A DNA stretch of 64,000 nucleotides from Haladaptatus halobius (GCF_020618475.1 NZ_CP085335.1:1674001-1738000), one strand, 5' to 3'. Counted from the stretch's first letter, positions 53,008 to 61,578 are shown. A program made the numbers and translations. Notes: generated by a model from the sequence alone, not told the origin.

Positions 53008-53922
53008 ATGGTCGACCACCGCATCGCGTTCCTCAAGGCGTCGTGGGTCAACGTCGCCACGAACGTTCTCAAAATCGCGGTGGAGGGCGGCCTCGGACTC
53101 GCCTTCGGAAGCCTCGCGCTCGTCGCCGACGCCGCCCACTCAGTGGCCGACTTGCTCGCCAGCGCGGTGGTGCTGGTCTGGGGTCGCCTCTCGTTCGAAG
53201 GGCCGGACACCGACCATCCGCACGGTCACGAGCGATTCGAACCGCTCACCGCCCTGTTCGTCGGCGGGACGCTCGTCCTGCTCGGTCTCAAACTGCTCTC
53301 CGACGCGTGGCGGACGATCCAGTCCGCGCCCGAACCCCACTACAGCATCTTCCTCGTGGTCGGCCTCGCGTTCGCCTTCGTCGACCGTCTCTTCTGTTAC
53401 TGGTACACGAAGCGCGTCAACCGCGTCGTCAAATCGCCCGGCCTGACCGCCCTCGTCGCCGACAGCAAGAACGACCTCTACACCACGGCGGCGGCGGTGG
53501 TCGGCGTGGCGGGGATGGCCGGCGGAATCCCAGTCCTCGACCCGCTCGCGGGCGCGCTGGTCAGCCTGCTCGTCATCCACCAGGGCGTCGAAGTCTCGCG
53601 CGAGAACGTCGATTACCTCGTCGACACCGCCGCACCGGAACGCGTCCGCGAGGAGATTCGGGACGAGATCCTCGCGCACGACGACGTTCACGGCGTCCAC
53701 GATTTCACCGCCTACCACGCGGGAACCGTGTTGGAAGTCGAGTTCCACGCCGAGGTCGACGCAGAGCACAGTTTCGTCGAAGCCCACGACATCGAGACGG
53801 AACTCCGGAACGCGCTCATCTCGCGTGCGGACGTCGGAGACGTTCACGTCCACCTCGACCCGGCGGGACTGGGCGAGTGGAAAGACGCCGACGAAGAACG
53901 ACCGTCGCCGACCGGGAACTGA
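53008..53922 (+). CDS. Cation diffusion facilitator (metal efflux transporter)
   Basis: The 304-residue protein has six predicted membrane segments; the first helices include LGLAFGSLALVADAAHSVADL with the HxxxD metal site, and DSKNDLYTTAAAVVGV contains the second DxxxD-type site. A His/Asp-rich loop (DTDHPHGHERFEPL) and a C-terminal cytoplasmic domain HDVHGVHDFTAYHAG follow. It exports divalent metals such as zinc, iron or manganese with proton exchange. The TTTAGA-TCTAAA palindrome upstream may control it. Confidence 0.92.
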   Translation: MVDHRIAFLKASWVNVATNVLKIAVEGGLGLAFGSLALVADAAHSVADLLASAVVLVWGRLSFEGPDTDHPHGHERFEPLTALFVGGTLVLLGLKLLSDAWRTIQSAPEPHYSIFLVVGLAFAFVDRLFCYWYTKRVNRVVKSPGLTALVADSKNDLYTTAAAVVGVAGMAGGIPVLDPLAGALVSLLVIHQGVEVSRENVDYLVDTAAPERVREEIRDEILAHDDVHGVHDFTAYHAGTVLEVEFHAEVDAEHSFVEAHDIETELRNALISRADVGDVHVHLDPAGLGEWKDADEERPSPTGN

Positions 53923-53927
53923 GTTCG

Positions 53928-54110
53928 TCAGAGGAGCGTCGCTATGGCGATGATTCCGAAAACGATGAGTCCGACTCCGTAGAAGACCGACGCCGCATCG
54001 GCGTGGTCGCGGTCGCGAGCGGCGAACACGTCGTTCGACCCCGACGAGGCGAGGGCGCTCGCCGCACCTGCGGCGTCACCGCCGGTCGTCGGACCCGCGT
54101 TGTCCCCCAT
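53928..54110 (-). CDS. Small membrane protein (60 aa)
   Basis: From ATG 54110 the protein begins MGDNAGPTTGGDAAGAASAL, then a hydrophobic end YGVGLIVFGIIAIATLL. A TTG 48 bases upstream would add a hydrophobic stretch GAVATGLLLLGRAAV and give a second helix or signal. The Ala/Gly/Ser-rich middle is low-complexity. Unknown function. It is convergent with the CDF gene, five bases apart. Confidence 0.45.
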   Translation of the reverse strand: MGDNAGPTTGGDAAGAASALASSGSNDVFAARDRDHADAASVFYGVGLIVFGIIAIATLL

Positions 54111-54232
54111 GACCGCCGCACGACCGAGCAGGAGTAGCCCGGTTGCGACGGCTCCCAATAGCGCGTATCCGCGGGCGGACGACGGGAATTAGAAAACTAT
54201 TATCGTCCGTTGTCGGTACCTTCCCGACACGA

Positions 54233-54418
54233 ATGTCCCCGGAACGAACGGAAACCTATCTCGTCGCCATCGTCACCCTCCTCGCGGTCATCGCCTCCCT
54301 GCTCGCCGGCGTCGTCACCTCCCTCGGGACGCCGGCGATGGCAACCGCGGCTCTCGTCTTCGTACTCTTCGCGGTCGTCGGAGTCGTCGCGTACGACATG
54401 AACCGACGTTCAGCCTAG
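54233..54418 (+). CDS. Small two-helix membrane protein (61 aa)
   Basis: ATG 54233. The product MSPERTETYLVAIVTLLAVI has a first helix (LVAIVTLLAVIASLLAG) and a second one (ATAALVFVLFAVVGVVAY), ending DMNRRSA. No family is recognised. It is convergent with the 54410 gene, overlapping by nine bases. Confidence 0.55.
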   Translation: MSPERTETYLVAIVTLLAVIASLLAGVVTSLGTPAMATAALVFVLFAVVGVVAYDMNRRSA

Positions 54419-54658
54419 CCCGGCTCGTTCGCGGTGCTCCTGCACCAACTCCTCCGCGTGCTCCCGCGATTGACACGCTTCCCAGCGCACCTGCTCTGCG
54501 TTGCCGTACGCGAGCGCGGTCTTCAGTTCGTCGCACAGGACGCCGGAGTCGATCTCCAGCACCTCGCCGTCGGAACCGAGTTCGTACAGCCCCCAGCGCT
54601 CCGGCGCGCGTCCGACCGTCCCTCTGTCGAGCGACCGCCAGCGTTTCGAGAGGGGCAT
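54410..54658 (-). CDS. Small conserved haloarchaeal protein (82 aa)
   Basis: The product PLSKRWRSLDRGTVGRAPER continues WGLYELGSDGEVLEIDSGV and CDELKTALAYGNAEQVRWEA. The WGLYELGSD and VRWEACQSREHAEELVQEH elements are like a small GIY-YIG-related or DUF7508-type protein of haloarchaea; this is from memory. It overlaps the preceding DUF5796-like gene by one base, so both are in one transcript. Confidence 0.65.
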   Translation of the reverse strand: MPLSKRWRSLDRGTVGRAPERWGLYELGSDGEVLEIDSGVLCDELKTALAYGNAEQVRWEACQSREHAEELVQEHRERAGLG

Positions 54659-55119
54659 CAGTCGTCCGCGTCGCTTTCGCCGTTCTCGTCGGAGCCTTCG
54701 TTCACGAACTCGAACGAGCGTTCGCCCAGTTCGTCCTCCTCGAAGACGAACACCCGACCGCGGGCGATCTCGGGGTCGGCGTCCACCTCGACGGCGTACC
54801 CCTCCGAGCGCACCATCACGCCGGGGAACAGCTCTTCTTCCTCGCCGGGTTCGACGATGACCCGCCCGACGCCGCTCGATTCGAGGATCTCGTCGTGGGT
54901 CTTGCGGTCGTTGACGTACGTCATCACGCCCTCCGTCTCGGTCGGGTCGGTGACGAGCACTTGTACGAGCTTGCCGGGTTGGGTTCGGAGGGTATCCTGC
55001 ACTTTCTTCGGAATCCCGTTGTAGAACACCTCTCTCCCGTCGGTGTACTCGACGACGATACCGTCCTCGGTGAGTTCGACGCCGAGCGTGTCCGGGGACA
55101 CGTCGTTACGAACGCTCAT
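54658..55119 (-). CDS. Conserved haloarchaeal protein (DUF5796-like)
   Basis: The 153-residue protein begins SVRNDVSPDTLGVELTEDGI and has VVEYTDGREVFYNGIPKK, TQPGKLVQVLVTDPTETEGV, RVIVEPGEEEELFPGVMV and GRVFVFEEDELGERSFEFV. This succession of strands is characteristic of DUF5796, a cytosolic haloarchaeal protein of unknown role. ATG 55119 is used because upstream frame residues are not conserved. It is divergent from the CBS-domain gene. Confidence 0.75.
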   Translation of the reverse strand: MSVRNDVSPDTLGVELTEDGIVVEYTDGREVFYNGIPKKVQDTLRTQPGKLVQVLVTDPTETEGVMTYVNDRKTHDEILESSGVGRVIVEPGEEEELFPGVMVRSEGYAVEVDADPEIARGRVFVFEEDELGERSFEFVNEGSDENGESDADD

Positions 55120-55265
55120 ATCAAACGATTGGCCGGGACGGGGGAAAAAGACCGCGCTCCGGGGTGACGTCCTGAATCCTCCGAGCGAAGGATTCGCTTC
55201 CGAAATATCGGGGAGCTCGCCGACAGGCAAAGGACTTACCTGTCCGTTGCTGGTACGTGCTGCCG

Positions 55266-56336
55266 ATGGAACCCCCGATAGTCGCGGGTCGGCTCGTCGC
55301 GGGACTTCTGTTGATACTGACGAACGGCTACTTCGTCGCCATCGAGTTCGCCCTCACCCGGGTTCGCCAGTACTCGGAATCGGAGTTCGACGCACCCGGC
55401 CTGCGGCGGGCGTGGGAGATGACCGACGACCTCGAAATCTATCTCACGAGCTGCCAGGTCGGCATCACCGCCTCTAGTATCGCGGTCGGTATCGTCGCGG
55501 AACCGGCGCTGGCGGCCATCTTCGAACCGATTTTTGCTAACACCGGACTCGCCTCCGTCGGAGCGGGGGCGTTTTTAGGTTTTCTCATCATCAATCTCCT
55601 CCACTTGACGCACGGCGAACAGACGCCGACGTATCTCGGCGTCGAACGCACGAAGTTCGTCTGCCGATACGGTGCGACGCCGCTGTACTGGTTCCACCGG
55701 GCTATCGCCCCGATAATCACGTTCGGAGATGGGATAGCGAAGTGGACACTGAGACTGTTCGGCGTCGAAATCACCGGCGCGTGGAAGGACGCCGAAACCG
55801 ACGCCATCGAATCGCGCGCCGATCTCCGGAACGAACTGGACTCGGTTCTCGAACGGGGTGACCTCCCCGAGGAACGACACGAAGAAGTGATGAACGCGCT
55901 ACAAATCGGTGAAACGCCGATTCGGGACATCATGATTCCGCGCGAGGACATCGTGACCGTTTCGACGGAAGGCGCGCTCGATGAGAACCTAGAGCGTGTG
56001 CGAAACAACCCCCACACCCGCTTCCCGCTCGTCGGGGAGTCGTTGGCCGACTACCAGGGCAACGTGTACATGCCAGCACTGTACCGCGAACACGACGCGC
56101 TCGAATCGGGGGAGGTGACGCTCGAAGAAGTCGCCCACCCCCCGATGACCATCGCCGCGAACACCACCATCAGCGACGCGCTCGACCTGTTACAGGTCGA
56201 AAACCAGGAACTCGCGTTGGTGATGGAGGACGGCGAGGTCGTCGGTCTCGTCACTGCGACGGACGCGCTCGAAGAGGTCATCGGTGACCTCCGCGACCCG
56301 ACCGACGAGCGCGCCGAATCGACCGCATCGACCTGA
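55266..56336 (+). CDS. CNNM/CorC-like CBS-domain membrane transporter
   Basis: The 356-residue protein starts with a DUF21 membrane domain (three helices: VAGRLVAGLLLILTNGYFVAI, CQVGITASSIAVGIVA, VGAGAFLGFLIINLL), then two CBS domains (IRDIMIPREDIVTVSTEGALD and MTIAANTTISDALDLL). Family members bind nucleotides on the CBS pair and move Mg2+ or other divalent metals. ATG 55266 is used; a GTG nine bases earlier is possible. No C-terminal transporter-associated domain is visible, so this is a short form. Confidence 0.87.
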   Translation: MEPPIVAGRLVAGLLLILTNGYFVAIEFALTRVRQYSESEFDAPGLRRAWEMTDDLEIYLTSCQVGITASSIAVGIVAEPALAAIFEPIFANTGLASVGAGAFLGFLIINLLHLTHGEQTPTYLGVERTKFVCRYGATPLYWFHRAIAPIITFGDGIAKWTLRLFGVEITGAWKDAETDAIESRADLRNELDSVLERGDLPEERHEEVMNALQIGETPIRDIMIPREDIVTVSTEGALDENLERVRNNPHTRFPLVGESLADYQGNVYMPALYREHDALESGEVTLEEVAHPPMTIAANTTISDALDLLQVENQELALVMEDGEVVGLVTATDALEEVIGDLRDPTDERAESTAST

Positions 56337-56392
56337 CCGGACACGATTGCGACGACCGCCATCCTGAAGGCGGCCCCCTGCGAACGGAGAGC

Positions 56393-57238
56393 ATGCACGG
56401 ACGCGCAAAAGCGCCCGCCGCCGGGACGGTGCTCAACGCGCTCGCCACGGGCACCGGATCGGCGTTCGCCATCGACGCCGCCACCACCGCCGACGTGGAA
56501 CTCGACGACTCCGGCGAGGTTCGGGGCGAGGTCGCGAACGCACCGGACGCCGACACCCGACTCGTGGAGCGATGCGCGGAACTCGTCCTCGAAACGCGGG
56601 ACGCCGACTACGGCGCGACTGTTCGTACCGAGAGCGACGTGCCGATGGCCTCCGGTCTGAAGAGTTCGAGCGCCGCCGCGAACGCCACGGTGGTTGCGAC
56701 CCTCGCCGCGCTCGGCGTCGAGATGCCCCGAAAGGACGCCTGCCGCCTCGGCGTGCGGGCGGCCCGCGACGTGGGCGTCACGGTCACGGGAGCCTTCGAC
56801 GACGCCAGCGCGAGCATGCTCGGCGGCGTGACCGTCACCGACAACGAGCGGGACGAACTGCTCACCCGCGAGGAGGTCGAGTGGGACGTGCTGGTCTGGA
56901 CGCCGCCGGAGCGAGCCTTCTCGGCGGACGCGGACGCGTCGCGCTGTCGCCGGGTCGCGCCGATGGCCGACCTTGTCGCCGACCTCGCGCTCGACGGGGA
57001 GTACGGGCGGGCGATGACCGTCAACGGATTCGCATTCTGCGGCGCGCTCGGATTTCCGACCGACCCCTTGCTCGACGCCCTGCCGGACGTTCGGGGCGTC
57101 TCGCTCTCCGGAACCGGCCCGAGTTTCGTCGCGGTCGGCGGGCGGGAGGTTTTAGAGGACGTGCAAGAAAGGTGGGGGACACGGGAGGGAACGACGTGGC
57201 TAACGACGACGCAGACAGACGGAACCCGAACGATATGA
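56393..57238 (+). CDS. Archaeal-type (GHMP) shikimate kinase
   Basis: The 281-residue protein belongs to the GHMP kinases: GRAKAPAAGTVLNALATGTG, VPMASGLKSSSAAANATVVA (ATP-binding glycine/serine loop), and VSLSGTGPSFVAVGG near the end. This is the archaeal shikimate kinase type, unrelated to bacterial AroK. It phosphorylates shikimate in aromatic amino-acid synthesis. It overlaps the chorismate mutase gene by four bases (ATGA), confirming the pathway link. Confidence 0.93.
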   Translation: MHGRAKAPAAGTVLNALATGTGSAFAIDAATTADVELDDSGEVRGEVANAPDADTRLVERCAELVLETRDADYGATVRTESDVPMASGLKSSSAAANATVVATLAALGVEMPRKDACRLGVRAARDVGVTVTGAFDDASASMLGGVTVTDNERDELLTREEVEWDVLVWTPPERAFSADADASRCRRVAPMADLVADLALDGEYGRAMTVNGFAFCGALGFPTDPLLDALPDVRGVSLSGTGPSFVAVGGREVLEDVQERWGTREGTTWLTTTQTDGTRTI

Positions 57239-57501
57239 CGCTCGCAGAGCTACGCGAAGAGATAGAATCCATCGACCGCGAGATAGTCGAACTCATCGCC
57301 CGCCGAACCTACGTCGCCGAGACGGTGGCGCAGGTGAAAGCGGCCGAGGACATCCCGACGACCGACGAATCGCAGGAACAGCGCGTGATGGACAGGGCGG
57401 GGGAGAACGCCGAGCAGTTCGACGTGGATTCGAATCTAGTGAAGGCCATCTTCCGGTTGTTGATAGAACTGAACAAGGTGGAGCAACGGGAAAGCAGGTA
57501 G
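57235..57501 (+). CDS. Chorismate mutase (AroQ type)
   Basis: The 88-residue protein has LAELREEIESIDREIVELIARR, ETVAQVKAAEDIPT, and IFRLLIELNKVEQRESR, the all-helical AroQ mutase pattern with catalytic Arg, Lys and Glu residues on the three helices. It converts chorismate to prephenate. The gene is last in the shikimate kinase operon. Its 3' end (57469-57499) is repeated 1.76 kb downstream at 59227-59257 with two synonymous differences. Confidence 0.93.
   Translation: MTLAELREEIESIDREIVELIARRTYVAETVAQVKAAEDIPTTDESQEQRVMDRAGENAEQFDVDSNLVKAIFRLLIELNKVEQRESR
57469..57499. repeat. 31-bp direct repeat, left copy (3' end of chorismate mutase)
   Basis: This sequence encodes LNKVEQRESR of chorismate mutase. 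It matches 59227-59257 at 29 of 31 positions. The two mismatches are CAA/CAG and CGG/CGA, silent in this frame. Confidence 0.85.
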
Positions 57502-57630
57502 CCGAATCTGGACGTTTCAGCCCTCTATTGGCGGTCGGCCAGTCAGATCTTCTTCCGGCAGTTGCGCTTTCCGTTGTTGCTAGCTGAGCGAAACAAAATA
57601 CTATCAAGAGAGTAATCACTGAGCATACAA

Positions 57631-57753
57631 CTAGCAGTTCCATGAACCTACTTGCAGTACGATGGATTTCCACTTCAGCAACACGAATCCCACTGAGATT
57701 ACGAGAAATCCGACGAAGGAGAGTAGTTCGAGCGGCTCACCGAGGACCAGCCA
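57631..57753 (-). pseudogene. C-terminal fragment of an EamA/DMT-type transporter
   Basis: The frame read on the minus strand contains WLVLGEPLELLSFVGFLVIS and GFVLLKWKSIV, which is the last helix pair of EamA-type transporters (WxxLGEPL...GxxLIxxGF). The beginning of the gene is absent; the piece is joined directly to the truncated regulator gene at about 57753. It is a leftover of a recombination event. Confidence 0.65.
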
Positions 57754-58414
57754 CCCCGAGCTCGTCGGCGAGGTCACTGGCCGTCGCCGATTTCGGATGT
57801 GCGTAGTACCCAGATTCACGAGCCAGTTGGAACACTTCCCGCTGGCGAGGGGACAACCGCGATAGCGGAAGCTCACCCAATTCAGGGCGGGCGTTCACTT
57901 CCGAAATCCCGACGAGTTCGATCTTTGCGGCCTCCAGATTACGAACCTCGTCTAGGGCCGTCTCGATGGCGTGTCGGTCGTTGTGGGTTAAAAGCGGCCA
58001 GTGTTCGACTCCCTCTCGAATATCCACCGGTGCGCCGTAGACGAACCCTCTAGCTGTGAACGCGTCGCTCACCTGCTGGGTAGGGTCGTGTTCGACCAGC
58101 AGCTCGCGGCTAGCGTTTCCGGGGACGACTGGAGTAGCGTATTCACGCCCGTATGTCATCTCAGACACCGAGAACGGGTGGCCAGACGCACGCGCGACTT
58201 CGACCGCCTCATCGAGTTCGGCGCTTTTGTCCCCGAAGAGAGTTACGTGGCTGTTGGCTCGTCGGTCAGCAGTGTGGTATACACCGCGTCCGAGGATTCC
58301 GACCTCGACCTCGGAGGAGAGCTCGATGAGCCAACACTCGGGATGGCGGACGGCCAGGTCTACCCGGAGCGCTGCGCCCTGACTTCGAGCGTCACTTGAC
58401 GGTGATTCGCTCAT
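57737..58414 (-). pseudogene. Truncated bacterio-opsin-activator-type (HTH-10) regulator
   Basis: The 225-residue frame has the haloarchaeal HTH-10 layout: an N-terminal sensor-like domain (RVDLAVRHPECWLIELSSEVE to HWPLLTHNDRHAIETALDE) and the start of the HTH, LSPRQREVFQLARESGYYAH and SATASDLADELGV. At Gly-Val the recognition helix should continue with about 30 residues, but the sequence changes to AGPR and stops. The change point coincides with the start of the transporter fragment in another frame, so the gene has lost its 3' end. It overlaps the hisH stop by 23 bases. Confidence 0.75.
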
Positions 58415-59036
58415 CTTGGTACTCTCGGGCGTAGTTGACGAAGTTCTGGAGGATTCGGAGACCGAGTTCCCCGCTCTTCTCGGGGTGGAACTGGGTCCCC
58501 ATCACATTCCCTGCTTCGTTCGCTACGATGGCGGCGAAGTCGAATCCGTAGTCACAGGACGCTATCGTGTGGTAGGCCACTCTCGATTCGTACGAGTGGA
58601 CGAAGTACGCATAGTCCCCGTCTTCGATACCGTCAACGAGTTGGTGGTCCCGCTCGACCGTGAGTTCGTTCCAACCCATATGCGGTACCTTCACCTCGTG
58701 GTTGGGAAGTCGTTCGACACGACCCGGAATCAGATCGAGGCCGTCGATGGTTTCGCCGTCGGGTGCACCCTCCGTACTCTCGGTGAACATGAGTTGGAGC
58801 CCGACGCAGATGCCGAGAATGGGCGTCTCCTCGGCAGCCTTGACGAGAACGTCGTGGAAGGGTTCGGAGTTGCGAACGCACTCGCCGAACGCGCCAACGC
58901 CAAGGAGAACGAGCGCTTCGGCGGCAGCGATCTCTTCGGGATCGTCGGACATCGTCACCGTCGCGTCAGCTCGTTCGAGCCCGCGCTGAAGACTATGGAG
59001 GTTGCCGACCCCGTAATCGATAATGGGGACTTCCAT
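58392..59036 (-). CDS. hisH: Imidazole glycerol phosphate synthase glutaminase subunit HisH (isolated copy)
   Basis: The 214-residue protein has PIIDYGVGNLHSLQRGLER, GVGAFGECVRNSE, the amidotransferase elbow LGICVGLQLMF with C77, and QFHPEKSGELG with H184 and E186, the Cys-His-Glu triad. It supplies ammonia to HisF for histidine synthesis. The usual PGVGAF reads LGVGAF here. No other his gene is nearby. It lies in the segment between the two chorismate-mutase repeats and looks AT-richer than its surroundings, so it is probably a transferred or surplus copy, though it seems intact. Confidence 0.92.
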   Translation of the reverse strand: MEVPIIDYGVGNLHSLQRGLERADATVTMSDDPEEIAAAEALVLLGVGAFGECVRNSEPFHDVLVKAAEETPILGICVGLQLMFTESTEGAPDGETIDGLDLIPGRVERLPNHEVKVPHMGWNELTVERDHQLVDGIEDGDYAYFVHSYESRVAYHTIASCDYGFDFAAIVANEAGNVMGTQFHPEKSGELGLRILQNFVNYAREYQDERITVK

Positions 59037-59582
59037 ATTCGGATTTCGTAACCTCTGGTTATATGGCTTCACATACGTCGAAGGGAATAGGCACGGTCCA
59101 CTTCGTTAACTCCCACTACCCCATTTATATACTCGCTCGAGTGAGGGGCTGAAAAGCCCTAAAACAGGACTTTCATGACTGATTAAACTGTATTTTTCGG
59201 ACCAATCCGTTACGGATTTCACCTATCTGAACAAGGTGGAGCAGCGAGAAAGCAGGTGGCGAACACCGCAGTTAGAGACGATATACCACCGATTGAATCT
59301 AACGTCCCTTCGATGGTCGGCCGGGAGCGAGTGGAATCCGGCCTCGGCGAAGCGGGCTACTCGAATTTCGAGTTCGAAACCGGAGAAGCCGCCGTGCCGA
59401 GTCTTTCCGGGTCGTGGCTCGTGAGGAAAATCGAACGAAAAGAGATCGAAGCGAGCCAACCTTCCGCATCCGTGGAAGTTCCTCGATTCAGTTCCGTCCT
59501 TCTCCGCGGCCCTGACGCTTCAACCGGCCGACCTGGTCTCCGTCCGGGTAACGACAGCACGAATCGAATCGCGGACGGGAAA
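59037..59582. other. Intergenic region with right repeat and AT-rich promoter-like part
   Basis: About 545 bp. 59050-59220 is AT-rich and has GGGCT-GAAA-AGCCC followed by TAAAA, a small hairpin. The second copy of the chorismate mutase 3' end is at 59227-59257. Past that, the + strand from about 59313 reads as possible coding text (GLGEAGYSNFEFETGE), but no complete gene can be supported. Confidence 0.45.
59227..59257. repeat. 31-bp direct repeat, right copy
   Basis: It reads LNKVEQRESR in the same frame as the chorismate mutase end but continues TGG instead of the TAG stop. The two differences from the left copy are synonymous. It marks the right edge of the 1.73-kb segment that holds hisH and the truncated regulator. 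Confidence 0.85.
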
Positions 59583-60053
59583 CTACTGAAGCCGCTTTTC
59601 CATGACGATTTCGTCGTACCGGCGATTCTCCAGCGGATACTCGCCCGTCTTCTCGTATCCGCGACGCCGATAAAACCCGGGAAGATATGGATGCTTTTCG
59701 GGCGTCGTAAGCCAGACGGTAGTGTGGCTGCGATTCCGAACTGCTTCCTCCGCGTGATCCATCAACCGACCACCGATACCTTTCCCTTTCTGACTCTCGT
59801 GAACGCCGAGTCGGCTGAGCTTTACGCGAGCAGAATCCGTCGCTTCGAGTCGAACGCCGCCGACCACTTCGTCATCGATTTCGGCGACGTAGACCTGGCG
59901 CTTCCAAATCCAGTCCGCGACCTCACTTCTCGTCACGGATTCCGCTTTGGCGGGAAATCCGAGTCGACGGTTCTCCCGATACGCGCTTCGATACACCTGC
60001 GTGAGCTTTTCGGCGTCGGTGACGGTAGCGCGCCGAATTTGCGGTTCGGTCAT
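59583..60053 (-). CDS. GNAT-family N-acetyltransferase
   Basis: The 156-residue protein has IRRATVTDAEKLTQVYRSAY, a central VYVAEIDDEVVGGVRLEAT strand, the acetyl-CoA loop VHESQKGKGIGGRLMDHAEEAV (Q/RxxGxG/A pattern), and the end FYRRRGYEKTGEYPL. It should acetylate an amine or a protein N-terminus; the target is unknown. It is the first intact gene after the repeat-bounded segment. Confidence 0.9.
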   Translation of the reverse strand: MTEPQIRRATVTDAEKLTQVYRSAYRENRRLGFPAKAESVTRSEVADWIWKRQVYVAEIDDEVVGGVRLEATDSARVKLSRLGVHESQKGKGIGGRLMDHAEEAVRNRSHTTVWLTTPEKHPYLPGFYRRRGYEKTGEYPLENRRYDEIVMEKRLQ

Positions 60054-60157
60054 TCAGTTCGTACCACGGAGCGTACAATCGATTTTCATGTCAGCTCGGG
60101 GGTCGTCGCATCCCTGCGCGAACGGTATCCGCTGACTGTTCGAACTACCGGAGGTGT

Positions 60158-60838
60158 TCAGTATTCCCAGAGTCGCTCGATACGCGAGTCGATCTCCGGA
60201 TGTTCGTCCCGCAGAATCTCGACGTCCGTTTCACCGTCGACGTTGATGACGTGGACGTCCCCACGCCGCCCGGAGTAAACGTCCTGAAAGTCGTACACGA
60301 CGCCGATAACGTCGACTTCGCGGGGAATCTCGTCGCTCTCCACGAGAAACTCGACCTGCCTATCGACGTTGTACTCCACGAGACGATTCACGGCCTCCGT
60401 TCGGCTCGCGTCCGAGGGGAGCGATTCGACGCCCGCTTCGAGGTGCGGCTTCAACAATTCGAGACAGTGGGCGATGCCCGCGGGCTCGGAAATCCCGCCC
60501 GTCAGGTCGTCGTACGTCGCCGTAACGGCTCCGCACCCCGTGTGGCCGACGACGACGACGGTTTCGGTTCCCGTGTGCTCGACCGGATAGAGGACGTCGC
60601 CCGAGACCACGTCGCCGGATTCGGTTCGCTGGACGACGCGGTTTCCGATGTTGCCACACGTGAAGATTCGCCCGGGTACGTCGTTCCCCCAGATGCGGTC
60701 TTGCAGGACGCGAGAGTCCGAGCAACAGACGGTAACCGCGTCCGGCCGTTGGGCGTCTTGCACCTCGTCAAATCGGGACTGAAACTCGCTCGCGTGTTCC
60801 GAATTGTTCCGTAACAGTTCGATGAACGTCGCATGCAT
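60158..60838 (-). CDS. Beta-class carbonic anhydrase
   Basis: From ATG 60838 (an upstream frame adds eight residues of doubtful value) the 226-residue protein has VTVCCSDSRVLQDRIWGN with the zinc Cys C39 and the D41/R43 dyad, and VVVVGHTGCGAVTA with H99 and C102. It interconverts CO2 and bicarbonate. The helix-rich N-terminus and the IPREVDVIGVVYDFQ stretch match the family. Confidence 0.93.
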   Translation of the reverse strand: MHATFIELLRNNSEHASEFQSRFDEVQDAQRPDAVTVCCSDSRVLQDRIWGNDVPGRIFTCGNIGNRVVQRTESGDVVSGDVLYPVEHTGTETVVVVGHTGCGAVTATYDDLTGGISEPAGIAHCLELLKPHLEAGVESLPSDASRTEAVNRLVEYNVDRQVEFLVESDEIPREVDVIGVVYDFQDVYSGRRGDVHVINVDGETDVEILRDEHPEIDSRIERLWEY

Positions 60839-60978
60839 AGTTGTGCAGAAACGCTCCGTCAAATATAGTCATCGGTTCTACCGCGAGTACGGAATCCGAT
60901 CGACGGTTCGGCTGCCATCGACACCGCCTCGACGGACTCGGTGCGTGAACAGCGAGAGCTATGACGATGTCTTGTCGA

Positions 60979-61578
60979 TCACTCTCCGATCGTGAACGTG
61001 AAACCCCAATCGAACTCCCGCCACGTTTCCTTTTCTCCGAACGCGGAAATGACCGACCTCGAGAGAAACGACTCTTCGAAGAAGTAGTCTCTTGCGGGAA
61101 GGCAGTCCTCGGTTTCGGTGTCCGCGCCGAACCAGACGGTGTTCGTCGCCTCCGCGATATCCCGCTCCGGATAGTGCAGTACCGCGTAGTCGGTTCGGAT
61201 ACACTCGCCCGCATCGAGCGACCGCCATCGCAGAACGTCGGGGCGAACGAGGCGGACGAGATTCGTCCGCCAGCATCCTCCGACCGGACGGTCGGGAACG
61301 ATCCGTTCGTCGGTTCCGAAGACGTGCTTTTGAAGCTCCCGCTCGCTCGGAACGAGAACGAGCGGACTATCGCCTCGACTCCAGACGTTGGAGAACGGTC
61401 GAATCGAGCCGAACCCGACGGTTTGCTCGGTCGAGGACTGGTTCTCGAACACCGCGCGAACCCGAGCCGGAGCGTCGGGCGATAACCCGCGAAGCTTCTC
61501 GACTCCGAGCCGGAACGGTGCGTCCGTCGGTTGCGGGTCGCCGGCAACGTCCACGCTCGGATACCGTCCGGGGTCCAT
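60979..61578 (-). CDS. Haloarchaeal protein of unknown function (199 aa)
   Basis: The product begins DPGRYPSVDVAGDPQPTDAP and contains strand-like segments ARVRAVFENQSSTEQTVGFG, GECIRTDYAVLHYPE, TNTVWFGADTETEDCLPARDY and ends EFDWGFTFTIGE. It resembles an Ig-like or lipocalin-type exterior domain (NQS-type strand with FGSIRPF), but no signal peptide is visible, so the true start may be missing or the domain cytosolic. I do not recognise the family. Confidence 0.55.
   Translation of the reverse strand: MDPGRYPSVDVAGDPQPTDAPFRLGVEKLRGLSPDAPARVRAVFENQSSTEQTVGFGSIRPFSNVWSRGDSPLVLVPSERELQKHVFGTDERIVPDRPVGGCWRTNLVRLVRPDVLRWRSLDAGECIRTDYAVLHYPERDIAEATNTVWFGADTETEDCLPARDYFFEESFLSRSVISAFGEKETWREFDWGFTFTIGE

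Noticed and set aside
59256-60278. 340-codon plus-strand frame after the right repeat
   Set aside because: It runs opposite the well-supported acetyltransferase gene. Only its first part (59313-59580) is free of that gene, and it shows no recognisable domain.
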